A stretch of DNA of 34,356 bases. Origin: Dichomitus squalens LYAD-421 SS1. Taxonomy: Eukaryota > Basidiomycota > Agaricomycetes > Polyporales > Polyporaceae. The stretch's first letter is position 1. Each line of letters begins with the position of its first letter. The stretch is taken from NCBI RefSeq assembly GCF_000275845.1, contig NW_006766913.1:7743-42098 (forward strand). Reading direction: 5' to 3'. The translations under genes and the position numbers were made by a program. Positions 18,961 through 30,371 of this stretch are shown here, piece after piece. A model generated the notes under the pieces. It ran no database searches, was not told where the DNA came from, and saw only the letters and a program-made list of their open reading frames with translations.

Positions 18961-20687
18961 TCAGTACAGGTGACTCCCTTCGTGAACCACTTCCACGTGC
19001 AGGTCCCCATCGTATACAGCCCGCGTCACGCGGAAGACCATCCAAATTGAAGTCGGCCTGTGTTTAAACATCCAAATCTCCTGCAGAGACGTAGCCATCG
19101 CGCGGGCCAATTCGCACGCGGCTACCTTCAACGTGTCTTCAAAAGAGGTGACCACTTGGTTGGCTACAAGTGGTCTGTCCACAATAAGACCGCCAAATTG
19201 TCTTCCGAACGTGGGTGGGGGCATGTTGCGAAAGTCGAGATGCAGCTTCAGGATGCTGAGAGACGCGAGGGGTGCTAAAGCCTGCGCGAGATCTGACTGG
19301 ATTTATCGACACAGACGTCAGCAGATCACCGGGATGAACAATGCACACAGACCGACTCACCAGTGAGATATTGTCGCTCCTCTCTGTCCGATACCGATGA
19401 ATCTCTAGCGTAGTGAGACGCGGAAACTTGACGGCTATCAGCCGAAGCAAGCTGCCTTCTTTCATGTCTTCCTTGTACTCTACCTCAAGGGTGTTCAAGT
19501 ACGGTGTATCACAACTTCTGATGACATCGAACAAGTTGGAAGCGGAGGAGAGAGGGCACCGAATCTGGTCACCGAGATAACGCGACACTGCCTGCATCTG
19601 GGCTTGGATGCATTGATGTGGCCACGATCGTAGAGCGAGAGAGCTTAGGGAAAAGGGTAGATTGGTATAGATCTTGTCTGAGGATTCAGGACGCGACACG
19701 CGGAGGCACTCCAGCTCAGGCCATGGAAGCGTGGCGTCAAAGCCCTCGGGCCAAATCGTGTGATTTTTGATCCCCTGTTGGTGCGAGACTTCCAGCGAAA
19801 GGCTGCGGAGAAAAGACATTGGTGACAAGAGAGAGACGATGGGTGTGGTAAGGGAGACCGGATACTCTCCACGGAGTGTGAATGTGCGCAAACACGGCCA
19901 GTCCAACTTGGACATTGCGGAGATGGGGGCGCTTTGCACGGGGAGCTCGAGGTGTTCGAGACAGTGGTGAAGCCGATTTAGGAGGTGATCTAGCGTCGAA
20001 ATTTCGGATGGGAAGTTCCACAACTGGAAGTAGCTATGCAAATCATAGCGGAAGGTGGTAAGCGGAGCGACCACAAGAGCGCTGAACTCGTCATGATCCA
20101 CGTCGACAGGGGAGAGGTAGAATTCATGAAAGTGGAGGTGGCGCAGCTGCGGTATTGAGAGGATTGTTTTCAAGGTATTCCAGGATATGCCGTGTTTCTT
20201 GATGTCAAACGACCACAGGATCAGAGTGGTTAGACGAGGTAATTCATGCAAGACCCTCTCGAAGAAGACGCCACTGAAAGCTTCGCAGACTAATGGGTCT
20301 TCGGTATCTGGAATACGCTCGGAAAGAGGAGGACAGTAGCATGTGATATGCAATGTTCTGAAAAAACTGATGTGAGATGATACGATGACTGACTACTGGC
20401 ACGCCGACTCACCTGACATGTGGCCACAGCGTGGATGGAAGGATCGGGCGGGTCCGGGAGCTGCGAGGTGAGACAGCGAGCTTCTGGCGACATTCACTGA
20501 AGAGAATAGGCATGGTTGCGTTGCGAAGCCAGCGACATGTGCACGAAAGAGGGCGAAGCCCTTGATTGGGTCGCAGCATTTCGAATAACTCCAGAAGGAT
20601 GTCGTCGTTGAGTCGGGTCAACCTATGCAAATCAGCTACAAGGACAAACGTCGAGGCTGCCTCTCACATGTCATTATGAGTATACAT
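18961..20687 (-). CDS. F-box/leucine-rich-repeat protein, paralogue 2
   Basis: Model: exons 20687-20668, 20622-20413, 20357-19361 and 19296-18961, with introns of 45, 55 and 64 nt and all phases consistent, giving 520 aa ending in TGA. The first exon supplies only MYTHND plus two bases; the F-box (LTRLNDDILLELFEMLRP, then LSCTCRWLR) follows directly. Leucine-rich segments (LDWPCLRTFTLRGEYP, WPELECLRVSRPE, FPRLTTLEIHRY) fill the middle. The C-terminal exon resumes with DLAQALAPLASLSILKLHLD. The family is an SCF-type adaptor in cytosol or nucleus, and its substrate is unknown. It is the best preserved of the three paralogues here and served as the template for the other two models. Confidence 0.87.
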
Positions 20688-20689
20688 AT

Positions 20690-21086
20690 GTGATGAAATC
20701 GTATGTGACGGCAGATAATCAATAATTGGTGGCCTAGTTGCAATTGAGGTCCGAGAGATGGCAGTAGGATAGCCGCGCGGCGGCCATGCTGCGCTAGCTT
20801 TCAATGCAATTATGCAGTCGCTCGGATTTTCCCGATCAAGGAGGGGCCAAAGGCGGTCGTATGCCTGTTGCCGCCGCCCCATACGTTCACTGACAGCCCG
20901 AAAGGAGCGTCATACACCGCAGATTTCAATAATGATATGCTAAGCAATCCAAAAAATTTTCTACCGAAACGACAATCTCACGTCGAAGGTATTGAGCATG
21001 ATGACGACCGACCCGCTGCTTGATATGGCACGGCCGCTGCGAAAGCTGCAACGTGTGCGAGACCGGTCTGCCAGAAATCATATAGC
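20690..21086. other. Intergenic, no gene recognised
   Basis: Contains the promoter side of F-box paralogue 2 and the 3' flank of the gene ending at 21087. No supported ORF. Confidence 0.5.
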
Positions 21087-23430
21087 TCAATGTTCATACA
21101 TCAAAAATAGGGTGCCGGCCATAACACCTAATGGGAGACCGAACATTTGGGAAAAGAACGCTGTAAGGACACAGATGCTGGGATGAGCCAGTGATCGACA
21201 CTGAAATCAATACTCACAACCGATGGTGAAGCCCCCGGCCCAATCCCCCCTGAGACAAGAGTAGACGACCGCAACAAAGAGCGGAAAAAAAGCCAAAGCT
21301 ATGGTGGCCCAGAGTATACGGCCGAACTGCGGTCGCTCCACAAATTCAACGCCGCGATCCGATTGCTCTGTTAGAGCGCGCACTATCTCACGATTGCCTG
21401 CCTGGTGTTCAGGGTGCTTGAGTAGGTATCGCATGCATGCATTGCGCGGCGGTGTATGCTTTTCTGTGCCCATCCTCCGTGGAACTATATGCGCATGATT
21501 ATCGCCCTGCAGTCTCATATTCAGACTTGTTGGCAAATGTCTCAGGGATGACCTCAGTGGACTGACCTTGACCGTAGTAACATACCTGTAGACACGGTAA
21601 TCGTTATTCTGAGGAGCAGACCCATGATGGACAAGCCAGCAGGATTGCTTACCAGAGATCCATGAAGGAGAAGTACTTCCCGCTCCACGTCCGTAACTCG
21701 TCGTATGCACTTGCGAGCTCCCGCAACAGAGCCGCATCGTCCCGATCGCGATGAATCTCGATGTGCCTGTGATCGAACCCTCTGAAGACATCCAGCTGAA
21801 AGACGTCCCAGGGCGGATTCCAAGTAGATGCGTCGCGAATGGCCGGGGCCTGTCTTTCCACGTCCGGCGGCGCCGGGATTGCCTCGAGCTGTGGGATCGC
21901 AATGCTGTCTAGCGCAGCGATGAGAGGGAGACTGCCTGTGCTATGTCGCGAGAGAGGACTGGAGGACACTGCGTCCTAGACAGCTTCAGGCTGAAAGGCA
22001 TTTGTGATTGGGAGACCGACAAAGTCTACAGAGGAAACGTGAGAAGGATCTACGAGCATGGGCTGCGGAGATTGGTTTTGAGAGCGATAACTACCGCGTG
22101 CGTCTGCCGGAAGAGACCGCAACAGGTATTCTGGATGAACTGGGTGGACTGCCGTAGGCTGAGCACGATGCGCGCCAATCTCCGAATGGGGGCCAGGTCC
22201 CGGAGAAGCCTCGACAACCTTGACTGTCCACGACTTCGACATGCTTCCACTCGGAGCAAAAGCCGACACAACTCCATGGACTCCAGCTACGCGCTGCTGA
22301 TATGGAACTTGCGGGAGAGGGCGTGGAGCACGGGTGTCGTGCCGGGTTACCGAGCGGGTACCTGTGGGAGCGACCACAAATGATTGCATCCTTCTAACGG
22401 CGGCTGGGATGCCAAGGACATCTGGCGAAGATTTGAGGACATGGTGAGGCTCCCAGATCCGCTCGGAAGCTGTGTCATACGGACTAGCTGCACGCTCAGG
22501 CGGTGCATGTGGCTTGCTCGCGAGGTTGATAGGAGGGGGTGGGAGTCCTGACAAGATGCTCGATGGCGCAAGGGACATAGGCGAAGCAGGTGTGTACTGA
22601 AGGACATCAGAAAGGTCTTCCTGACCACGCCGTTGAGAAGGCTTGAAACGGTCCTCGTCGTTAGAGGTAATAGCTTCCAAACGATCGTCATGCAGAGGCG
22701 AGGGGAGAGATCTAGGAGATGAGCGAGCACTGGTGATGCTCCAGAGGGAGGCATTCTCCGAGTCCGATGTCCAGTCTCCGAGGGCATCGCGTCGGTGGCG
22801 CCGGCGAGCTTGCGACTCGAGCCGGTGTTTGTTCAAATTTCCCGACAACTGGCTGAGGTTGTCAAGAACGTGAGTCGGGGAAGGAGGACGACGTGGCTGA
22901 GTGTCTGGAGATACACCTGCTATACGCCACAATGCGGTGATGTAGAACGTCAGTCCTTCGTGATTGTACCGTGAGACGAGCTGATGCACTTACCTGACGA
23001 GCCGATTGACACAGACGCACAATCTGAAACTTCCGAGAAGTCAATCCAAGAGTTCTGAACCCCCCACTCAGGCGGTGCAGGTGCCCCCTGCAGTGGAGGA
23101 GAAGGATAGGCTATCAGCCCTGGCTGAGTACGGGACGGCCCACCATTGGGCGACATTGCATGGCCTACGGGTAACGCTGCATTTGACTCAGCGTACGTCG
23201 GTGGAGGAACAGTAGCATCGTCATCGTCCTCAGGAATCCGGGCTAGTACTGCAGACACGCACGGTGCGGTTAGCGACCGAAAGGCAGGATACAGCAGGGG
23301 GAAACGCTAGCTTGGGCTGACCATTATACGGTCGAGACAGAGTGTTATAGTCTCGTACCTGAACCCTCTCAATGAGCACTCTTACGCGTTCCAGCTCACG
23401 CTCTATCTGAATCAAAACATGCAGATCCAT
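21087..23430 (-). CDS. Seven-exon gene of unknown function with C-terminal membrane helices
   Basis: Model: exons 23430-23322, 23248-22994, 22916-22054, 21975-21653, 21585-21567, 21506-21218 and 21160-21087. All six junction phases agree, giving 643 aa. The N-terminus is a short amphipathic helix (MDLHVLIQIERELERVRVLI). Then come an acidic, Pro-rich stretch with PPPTY and a long Ser/Pro/Arg-rich, probably disordered region. A folded part follows (PWDVFQLDVFRGFD... to NREIVRALTEQ). Near the C-terminus are two hydrophobic segments, RILWATIALAFFPLFVAVVY and SFFSQMFGLPLGVMAG, predicted as membrane helices. The 78-nt intron between exons 3 and 4 is in frame and ends in a TAG; without splicing it would look like two separate genes. 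Exon 5 is only 19 nt. Family unknown; possibly a lineage-specific membrane protein. Confidence 0.65.
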
Positions 23431-25140
23431 GGTAGAGAGAGGTGCGGATGCGGGTCGGTCTCGAGCCGGTCGCTCCTTGTGCCCTTTATCTGTTCTCTGG
23501 TCCAGAAAGGTGCCGTCGTCGTCGTCATGCTTCTCAGGCTATGTTGACAAGTAGACGGAGGCAGTGCGCGGACGCCGAGACAGCGAGGCACGAACGCTAC
23601 TTCTAGAGCGAACGCCATGTTCTACGAGCACGGGCGTGAGGCAGTATAGTGCATTGTTCTAGTCGCATGACTTACCTGATACAGAAGTTCGGCGATACTA
23701 ACCCTGTTTGTGGAAATAGAAGCTGCCAATTCTGACAATGGAAGCTGGATATCAGAAGACTACTGACTTCCTCATGGGACACAAGCCCCCAAAAGATGAA
23801 GGTTAGGCATGGAGTTTAGGAGGAACAGTTCACAGTTCTTGCGTTGAGTCGCCTAGAAATTTGAGCGTTGAGTGGGATAACGTAAGTGAACGGGACTGCC
23901 GTGCAGGAATACCTCCATCTGAACCTGTACCAACGACGAGGAGCATGACGCATGGTTCTTTTGATCCCGGCATTGAAGTGTCCTTGGCAGATGGCGAGGC
24001 TGTAACAGGTACGTACCGTCGATGATTTGTGCCCGTGCATTGCCCCTATTGTCCAGAGCCTGGGATCCTGAACGCGACACTCTCCCATGGACGTTGACGA
24101 CTTCTTGCCCAGGATGAATATAGTACCCACAGGTTAACGCCGAAAGGAGTGGATCATGTAATGCGGTAGTGTTCGGAGCGTTGGGCGAGCGGTCCCGTCT
24201 GCGACGACGCCTTTCTAGTGAAAGCATTTGGCACAAGAGCCTCGAGTAGAATTCTCTGAGCGGTGATTGCCTAGGATTCCGAGGCACCGGAGCGTCGTCC
24301 GCGAAGGACGAGATTGTCTGGCGGGGCCTTCTCTTGACTTTCGGATATATCACTATGCAAAACGTGGCATAGGTTACACTACGCACGTGTATTCGTAGCT
24401 GGACTTGCGTTCTCGTAGTCCTGGCACGTCGTCGGGTTTCCCGCTGCTGTTTTCCATGGGATCCGATCTGTTCGCTACTTTGGCTGACCTCGTCTCCGTG
24501 GACCTGGTGAAGAGGATGTTCAGTGCGGGTATCAGCAGCGACAATGAAGGAAGTACAACACTGACCAGAGTTGAAATAGCCCTTGGAGCACGAACCAGGC
24601 GGTAGCCCACTGGGCTTGCAAATGACTTCACCAATGTGTGGCGCCAAGTATCGGTTGCGCAAGACCCATGACGACGGTGGAGTCCACAGAATCTTATATA
24701 GATAGAGACGACAAGGCTGCATGCAGCATAGGGGATCTGAAACTTCACTTTACAATGCCAGTACGTGATTCCACGATTTTGGTGAGAGTAAGTGTCGGCT
24801 CGGGCTGTTGTTGATGCCACATTAGGGTGTGCGGGACAAAGAAGGTCAACCAATTGAGGTGGGCGACACTCTTGAGACTAACTTCAGAGGGGGGAAACGT
24901 ACGGGCAAAGTGAATAGTGCCACTGATGATAGTGTTAACAGAACGATCTTAAGTCACACGGTGTTAGGTTGAAGCCGTAATCGAAAACCAGCATGACGTG
25001 AAAGAGCGAGACGACATGTTGAATGTGGATGTCAAGAACCCGCCGAAGGTCGTCTATACAAACCAGGTTAGTGCGCCCCGTCATAATTGAGCTGGAAAGA
25101 TGACATACCGACAGTCATCTTGTAGCACGGACACCAGGTC
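23431..25140 (-). other. Uncertain coding stretch on the minus strand
   Basis: A 289-codon ORF at 23853-24722 and an overlapping 159-codon ORF at 24374-24853 lie here. The second includes a hydrophobic segment (ISTLVSVVLPSLSLLIPALN) and a polar tail. The hydrophobic segment begins at a possible donor (CTG|GTCAGTG), so part of it may be intron. I could not build a phase-consistent gene and recognise no domain. It may be a decayed or lineage-specific gene. Confidence 0.3.
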
Positions 25141-25672
25141 TCACACAACCCCGGAACGTTGTCCCATGTTAAGGAGGAAGAGAAGGCAACGACGTAGGAG
25201 GAGAAGAGGGCCGTAGTATCTGTATACTCGGAGCACCATGTCCAAGCATTGACCTATGCATCTTCTCATCGCCATCACCCCACGAGTGCTATACGGAGTT
25301 GTTGAGGCATGTAACAGAGCTGGGTGCCGCCACTGGCGACGATGGGTCGCGTGGGTGACCTTGCAAGACGTCGAACTCCTATCACAGTGCCGGCTTGCCA
25401 TATAAAGCCAGCCGAGTCTGAGCTCATAGATAGATAGAAACGATGCAGTACATGAGCAGCTTCGGATGAACCTCGCGGTCGGTAAAACTGGGGACGAGGA
25501 GGACGAGGGCAGACCTCTGGCAACAGAGGTCACGGGTCGAGCGAACACGTCGACCGGGCGCTTACGCATCATCTAATTTGGCCTTATACCATCCCTCCTC
25601 TGGTCGCTCTGGCAGCTGCCTATCCTCTGTCTCGTCGTCGACGACCTTTCCAATCTCGGCTCTGAGGCGACG

Positions 25673-27898
25673 ATGGCAACAGCGACGAAGACCTCCGACG
25701 AGCACGATGATTCCTCGCTCCTCACTAAGCTCGACGAGCTCGTGCCTGCCCCCCTCGCGCAGTTCGACGCATTTCCCAAGCTCCCGGAGACATACAAGAC
25801 ACACTCGGAGTCTCGCGGATTCCTCACTCTCTTCGTTGCTTTCGTTGCTTTCTTGCTTATTTTGAATGATCTGGGTGAATTCATATGGGGGTGGCCAGAC
25901 TTCGAGTTCGGGGTAGACAAGATGCCCTCAGCTAACTTGGATATCAATGTGGATATGGTAGTGAATATGCCCTGCCAATGTGAGTCATTGCTTCTGCATA
26001 CATTGTCCGAAATGCGTTGCTCCATGAGCACTGTGCATACAAACCCGACGGGCGCGGGACAGTGTACGTCCATCTGGCGTACCCTGTCTCGTGAGTGGTT
26101 GCGCGATGTCTGAGAGAGCATCTATGCATGCTATTCCCACTCGCTATCTATGGTTGCATGTCGGGGTTGTCCTCTGATGTCAGTGACTGCCGGTCCCAGC
26201 TCTTTTTTCGACCTGTTAAAGGTAACAGGATGACCGTTGTAGACGTTGCCCCGCGGATACAGCCGCGCGCACATGGAGTCGTACGAGGACACCTCTATGT
26301 TCCGTAATTAATACGTGGCGAAGTACAGATGCTGATCTCCATTATTCTAGACCTCAGCATCGACCTCCGAGACGCCGTCGGTGACCGACTCTACCTCAGC
26401 GACGGCTTCCGTAGAGACGGCACCAAGTTCGACATCGGACAGGCGACTTCTCTGAAAGAGCATGCCGCGATGCTCTCTGCGCGTCAGGCTGTTTCGCAAT
26501 CGCGTCGCTCTCGCGGCTTCTTCGACACCCTCCTCCATCGCACTAAAAGCAGCTTCAAACCGACGTACAACTACCAGCCCGACGGGAGCGCGTGCCGCAT
26601 CTACGGTACGATCACGGCGAAGAGGGTCACCGCTAACCTGCACGTTACGACGCTTGGGCATGGGTACGCGAGCCATGAACACGTCGACCACAAGTGTGAG
26701 TTCCGGCTGCTCGAGCTGGTCGGGTCGGGGAAACACTAATCACGCGAAGTGCAGTCATGAACCTGTCGCACGTCATCACGGAGTTTTCGTTCGGGCCGTA
26801 TTTCCCGGATATCACCCAGCCGCTGGACAACTCGTTCGAGATGGCTCATGACCGTACGTGTCGTGCAGTTGGTACTTGCTTGGTTATGCGTTCTTAATGT
26901 CTCACATCCACTGTAGCATTCGTCGCATACCAGTATTTCCTCCATGTTGTGCCCACGACGTACATCGCACCTCGTTCGAAGCCTCTGCACACGAACCAGT
27001 ACAGCGTCACGCACTACACGCGTGTGCTCGACCACCACCGCGGTACCCCAGGGATTTTCTTCAAGTTCGACCTCGAACCGATCCATATGACGATCCATCA
27101 ACGCACTACCAGTCTCGCCGCGTTCTTGCTTCGGTATGTCAAAAGTCACTGTTTACATGCCTATAATCTGACGCAATCCGTTCCAGCTGTGCGGGAGTGG
27201 TCGGGGGCGTCTTCGTCTGTATGGGCTACGCGGTGAAGATCGGCACGCATGCCGTCGACGCTGTCACGGGTGCCGAGAAGACGAACGGTATCGTCGCTGC
27301 CGAGTCGACGTCGATTTCCGCGAACCTCCGCAAACGCTTCGGTGCGGGCGACCTTCGTCTCCGTCCCGGCAAGGAGCGCGTCGTCCGCCACGGTAACGGT
27401 TGGGCGGTCGAGGGCGGCTCGCCCTACGGCTCGTATGCAGGCACGCCACTGACGGGCACGTTCGCGGGGAGCCCGCAGCCGAGTCCATCGCCCTATACGC
27501 CGTCGTACCCCGGCAGTCCTAATCCTGCATCTGCGACGACCCCACGGAGTCCATCGTATGGACTAGGACTGGGCGCAGGTTCGCCCAGGAACTCGTACCT
27601 CTCCCCGCACACGCCTAGCTCACCATTCCCAACAGCGGCGACGGTGGGCACGCCCTACAGCCCGTCGCATGTCGGGGCAGGCGTGGGTTCTGTGCCGGGT
27701 ACGCCGAGTTTGTACGCACATTTCCCTCCGACGCCGACGCCGGGGTCTGCAACAGGGGCAGGGGGTAGCGTGTTCGCGCAGCAGCAGACGAGTGTGCTTC
27801 CTGCTGCAGGGCCGCCGCCGAGAGGGGCTAGCAGCTTGAGGCACTCGAGTAACGGGAGTGCGAATGGGAGCGTGGGTTCTGGGAAGAAGGATGATTGA
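25673..27898 (+). CDS. ERV41: ERV41/ERGIC-2 homologue, ER-Golgi cargo-receptor subunit
   Basis: Exons 25673-25979, 26351-26695, 26755-26853, 26917-27133 and 27187-27898, with all phases consistent, giving 559 aa. N-terminal cytosolic part with FDAFPKLPETYK, then TM1 (GFLTLFVAFVAFLLILNDLG, residues about 49-68). The ERGIC-N region follows (NVDMVVNMPCQ joined to YLSIDLRDAVGD). The large lumenal COPII-coated ERV domain includes HVDHKFMNLSHVITEFSFGP and GIFFKFDLEPI. TM2 (FLLRCAGVVGGVFVCMGYAV) lies near residue 320-338. Erv41 pairs with Erv46 and cycles between ER and Golgi retrieving and packing cargo. A Ser/Pro/Gly-rich tail of about 220 residues follows TM2, far longer than in the roughly 350-residue yeast protein. 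Intron 1 is 371 nt, six times the others. Three decayed copies lie in this window; this is the only intact one. Confidence 0.93.
25980..26350 (+). other. Unusually long intron 1 of ERV41
   Basis: It starts GTGAGTCATTGC and ends TTATTCTAG. The other four introns of the gene are 53-63 nt. Copy C retains it along its whole length, and copies A and B retain its first 100 or so bases. It was therefore already long before the duplications. The function of the length is unknown; an intronic RNA or regulatory element is one possibility. Confidence 0.85.
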
Positions 27899-29698
27899 TG
27901 CGCTAAGGCGGGGACAGGAGCGTTGGTGAGTGGTAGATCGCGGTTGCAGCACCCGGGGAGATGGGTTGTAGCCGGATTCGGATGACGATTGTACTATCTA
28001 TTGTGCTGTACGCAGTTGGCGTTGTGCATCATACGGCTGATGTTACGCTCACTTGATCTTGAGCCTCGAAGAGGCGACGGAGGTCGCTTCCGACTTGGAT
28101 AACCGCCGTGCACCATGCTCATCACACTTCGAACTTGTTCCAGCCCACGGAATTGCGGCGGCAAATGACTCCGCCGCTCATGATCCCCAGTGAGAACGTG
28201 CCCGATTCGGGTCGAATTCGGTCGAATTCGATCGTATGTAGTCGTGCAACCCGAAGTTTTACGACCATCCGGACTATATACGACGGCTGTCGTATTCGGC
28301 GGTATAAGGTAGTCTGAAGGACCCAGTAGAATACGACTGCTGTCGATTAGAGTCGTCGGCGGCTGTCAGCAATTGGTTGCAGTAGAGCGATATCGGGTCT
28401 ATTCGTTTACTAGATTCGAGCACGCTATTGGATGATATGGGTGGAAAAAACGGTATTCCATCGTATAGGATTGTATTACTACATGGTATGATACAGCTAC
28501 TGTTGGGCGCATTTGAAATCTGTGAACGCTACTTCGCTGGGACACATGCTAAGGAGAGTCGAGAGTGAGAAGAGGATGCTTCAGCGCGCACATATGTAGT
28601 CATGAGGCACAGAACCAAACATCACCTCAAGCAGCTGCATGCGCCAGGCAGAACCTGGATGGATGAGCTGGGAAGGGAGTTGAAACGACGTAACATAGTG
28701 TATCGTCCAGGATTGCAGGCGGCCTTCTGTCCAGCAGGTTGTGTATACCGTCTCTGTGCTGTAGTCTTCACATACAAGAAGGGCAGGCGCATACAATGGG
28801 GAAGTGGAGGGGAACACATACCACCAAGATACATTGGTGATGAGGCTCACCTGGAATGATGTTGCAACAGCGATGGTACCATATACGAAACTCACCTTGT
28901 ACTTATCCTCTCAACCACCACGCACCTTCATAGCTTTCCCAAACTCCAACATACCTTTATGACGTATAGAACGGCGTGTGCACTGTGTTCTGACCAAGGG
29001 AGGGGTGTGTGCCATACTGGCCGTTAGGCAAGCAGGAGGAGAAGAGAGTTGGGGAACATGGGGGATGGCGGTGGTCTGCGCAAGCAGCGACTCCACCCCA
29101 ATGACGTCACCATGTTTAGGGCAGGTTTTCGCCGCCGGAGAACAGAGACTTCGCGTCTCTGGACCTTGCCGTATTGTAGACAATCACAATAGAGTTGTTT
29201 TGAAGAGGGCATTATGACATGGTCCCTTAGTGAGAAAAATGGGAGATGGATTGTAGATCACTGGCTCAGTTGGGTGATGGGAGAAAGCACCAAGAGGAAG
29301 CAGAAATCTTACATGGCGGAGCGAGATTGGAGCATGCAACGCTAGAGACAAGCACAAGCTAAGCTAAGACAAGTACTACGGAGCGGCAAGCTAAGGCAAT
29401 ACGGAGTGACAAGCTAAGGGGTTGCAAAGCGACAGCTACAGAGGTACCGGTACGGCAGACATGATGCCCTTAGAGACATGCGTGTCCGATCTCGCCAACA
29501 TGGTGGATTCACGGACGTCAGATGGGCGCTAAACACTGCCGTCCGACCTATATCGACACAACGCCAGTATTTACAGCCGGGCACGACCTCACACAACCCT
29601 AATCAATTTTAATCAAGCACGTTTTCACTGGGCATGATCGTCGATGCGTCGAACGTCAGTCCTGCGTGCACTCTCTAGGGAGATATGATCAAATTAAG
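27899..29698. other. Gene-poor stretch downstream of ERV41
   Basis: No convincing ORF. CAAGCTAAG occurs three times at 29355-29363, 29387-29395 and 29410-29418, interleaved with TACGGAG; this is a small degenerate repeat cluster. Around 28200-28240 is a short run of TCGAATTCG repeats. Confidence 0.5.
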
Positions 29699-29804
29699 CC
29701 TTCCTTTTGTTCTATTGTCTGTCGAACGTATTGTCAGGCCCGAGGATCCTGCTTCTGATATGGTGGTCGCGGCGCTGGCCCGTTCTCGCTTCACTTACTG
29801 TTAC
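29699..29804 (+). repeat. Diverged repeat block, copy 2 (partner at 8615-8760, minus strand)
   Basis: The block CCTTCCTTTTGTTCTATTG and the later stretch with CGCGGCGCTGGCCCGTTCTC match the reverse strand of 8615-8760. Orientation is inverted relative to copy 1. Confidence 0.5.
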
Positions 29805-30126
29805 GACCGGGTGGCACCTCTTGAGAAGTGATGAATGGTACAACGAGGCGAGTCACAAACGTGTTCCATTGGAGGAGCTCTACTCACCGCTCATGATGGC
29901 ACAAGTTGCGCCCAAGAAGCACTGGACGGGCGGTGTCAGGGGTTCCACGACCTCAATCCTGGATCCTACTACACGTATTTGTCTTGATGGTACTTATAGA
30001 CCTACCACGGGCATCTTCGGCCTCATGGTAAGCAGAGAGGTTGCGCGTTTAGTACCCAATTATCGTCTGCATCATTACCCTATGCAGAGTGAACATACAG
30101 GTCTCAGGCCATCATTATTGACTTGA
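29707..30126 (+). CDS. Hypothetical ORF, 139 codons, overlapping the repeat block
   Basis: A single open frame with no recognised motif. It starts inside the repeat block and ends in TGA. The frame that resembles copy 1 of the repeat is a different one, so this ORF may be accidental. Low support. Confidence 0.2.
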   Translation: MFYCLSNVLSGPRILLLIWWSRRWPVLASLTVTTGWHLLRSDEWYNEASHKRVPLEELYSPLMMAQVAPKKHWTGGVRGSTTSILDPTTRICLDGTYRPTTGIFGLMVSREVARLVPNYRLHHYPMQSEHTGLRPSLLT

Positions 30127-30371
30127 CTCTGTATTTTTGGATTCCGGATTGTTTCTGATAGGTCAACAGTCGTAGTAGGAAGCACATGTTGCGAAAGAAT
30201 GTCCTACAACGTTCGTCAGCAGCAACGGTCCCAGAATGACGTCGTGGCGCACGGCGATGACGACAAAACATCTCACGCTGCTCTGAGCAGGCGATCGAAA
30301 AAGTATTCTTCGATACTGCGTATGCTGTAGGTAGCGGCGCATATTATGAATATGTAACCATGTTGCAGAAA

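Noticed and set aside
21976..21978. TAG considered as a nonsense mutation or a boundary between two genes
   Set aside because: A 78-nt in-frame GT-AG intron ending at this TAG joins both ORFs in phase, and the downstream ORF has no ATG of its own.
24374..24853. Possible membrane receptor from a hydrophobic segment
   Set aside because: Only one hydrophobic stretch is seen, it starts at a possible splice donor, and no receptor motif is present. Kept only as an uncertain coding stretch.
26347..26851. Minus-strand ORF at 26347-26736 and a second plus-frame ORF at 26462-26851
   Set aside because: Both are shadows of ERV41 exons 2-3, which read correctly in the annotated frame.
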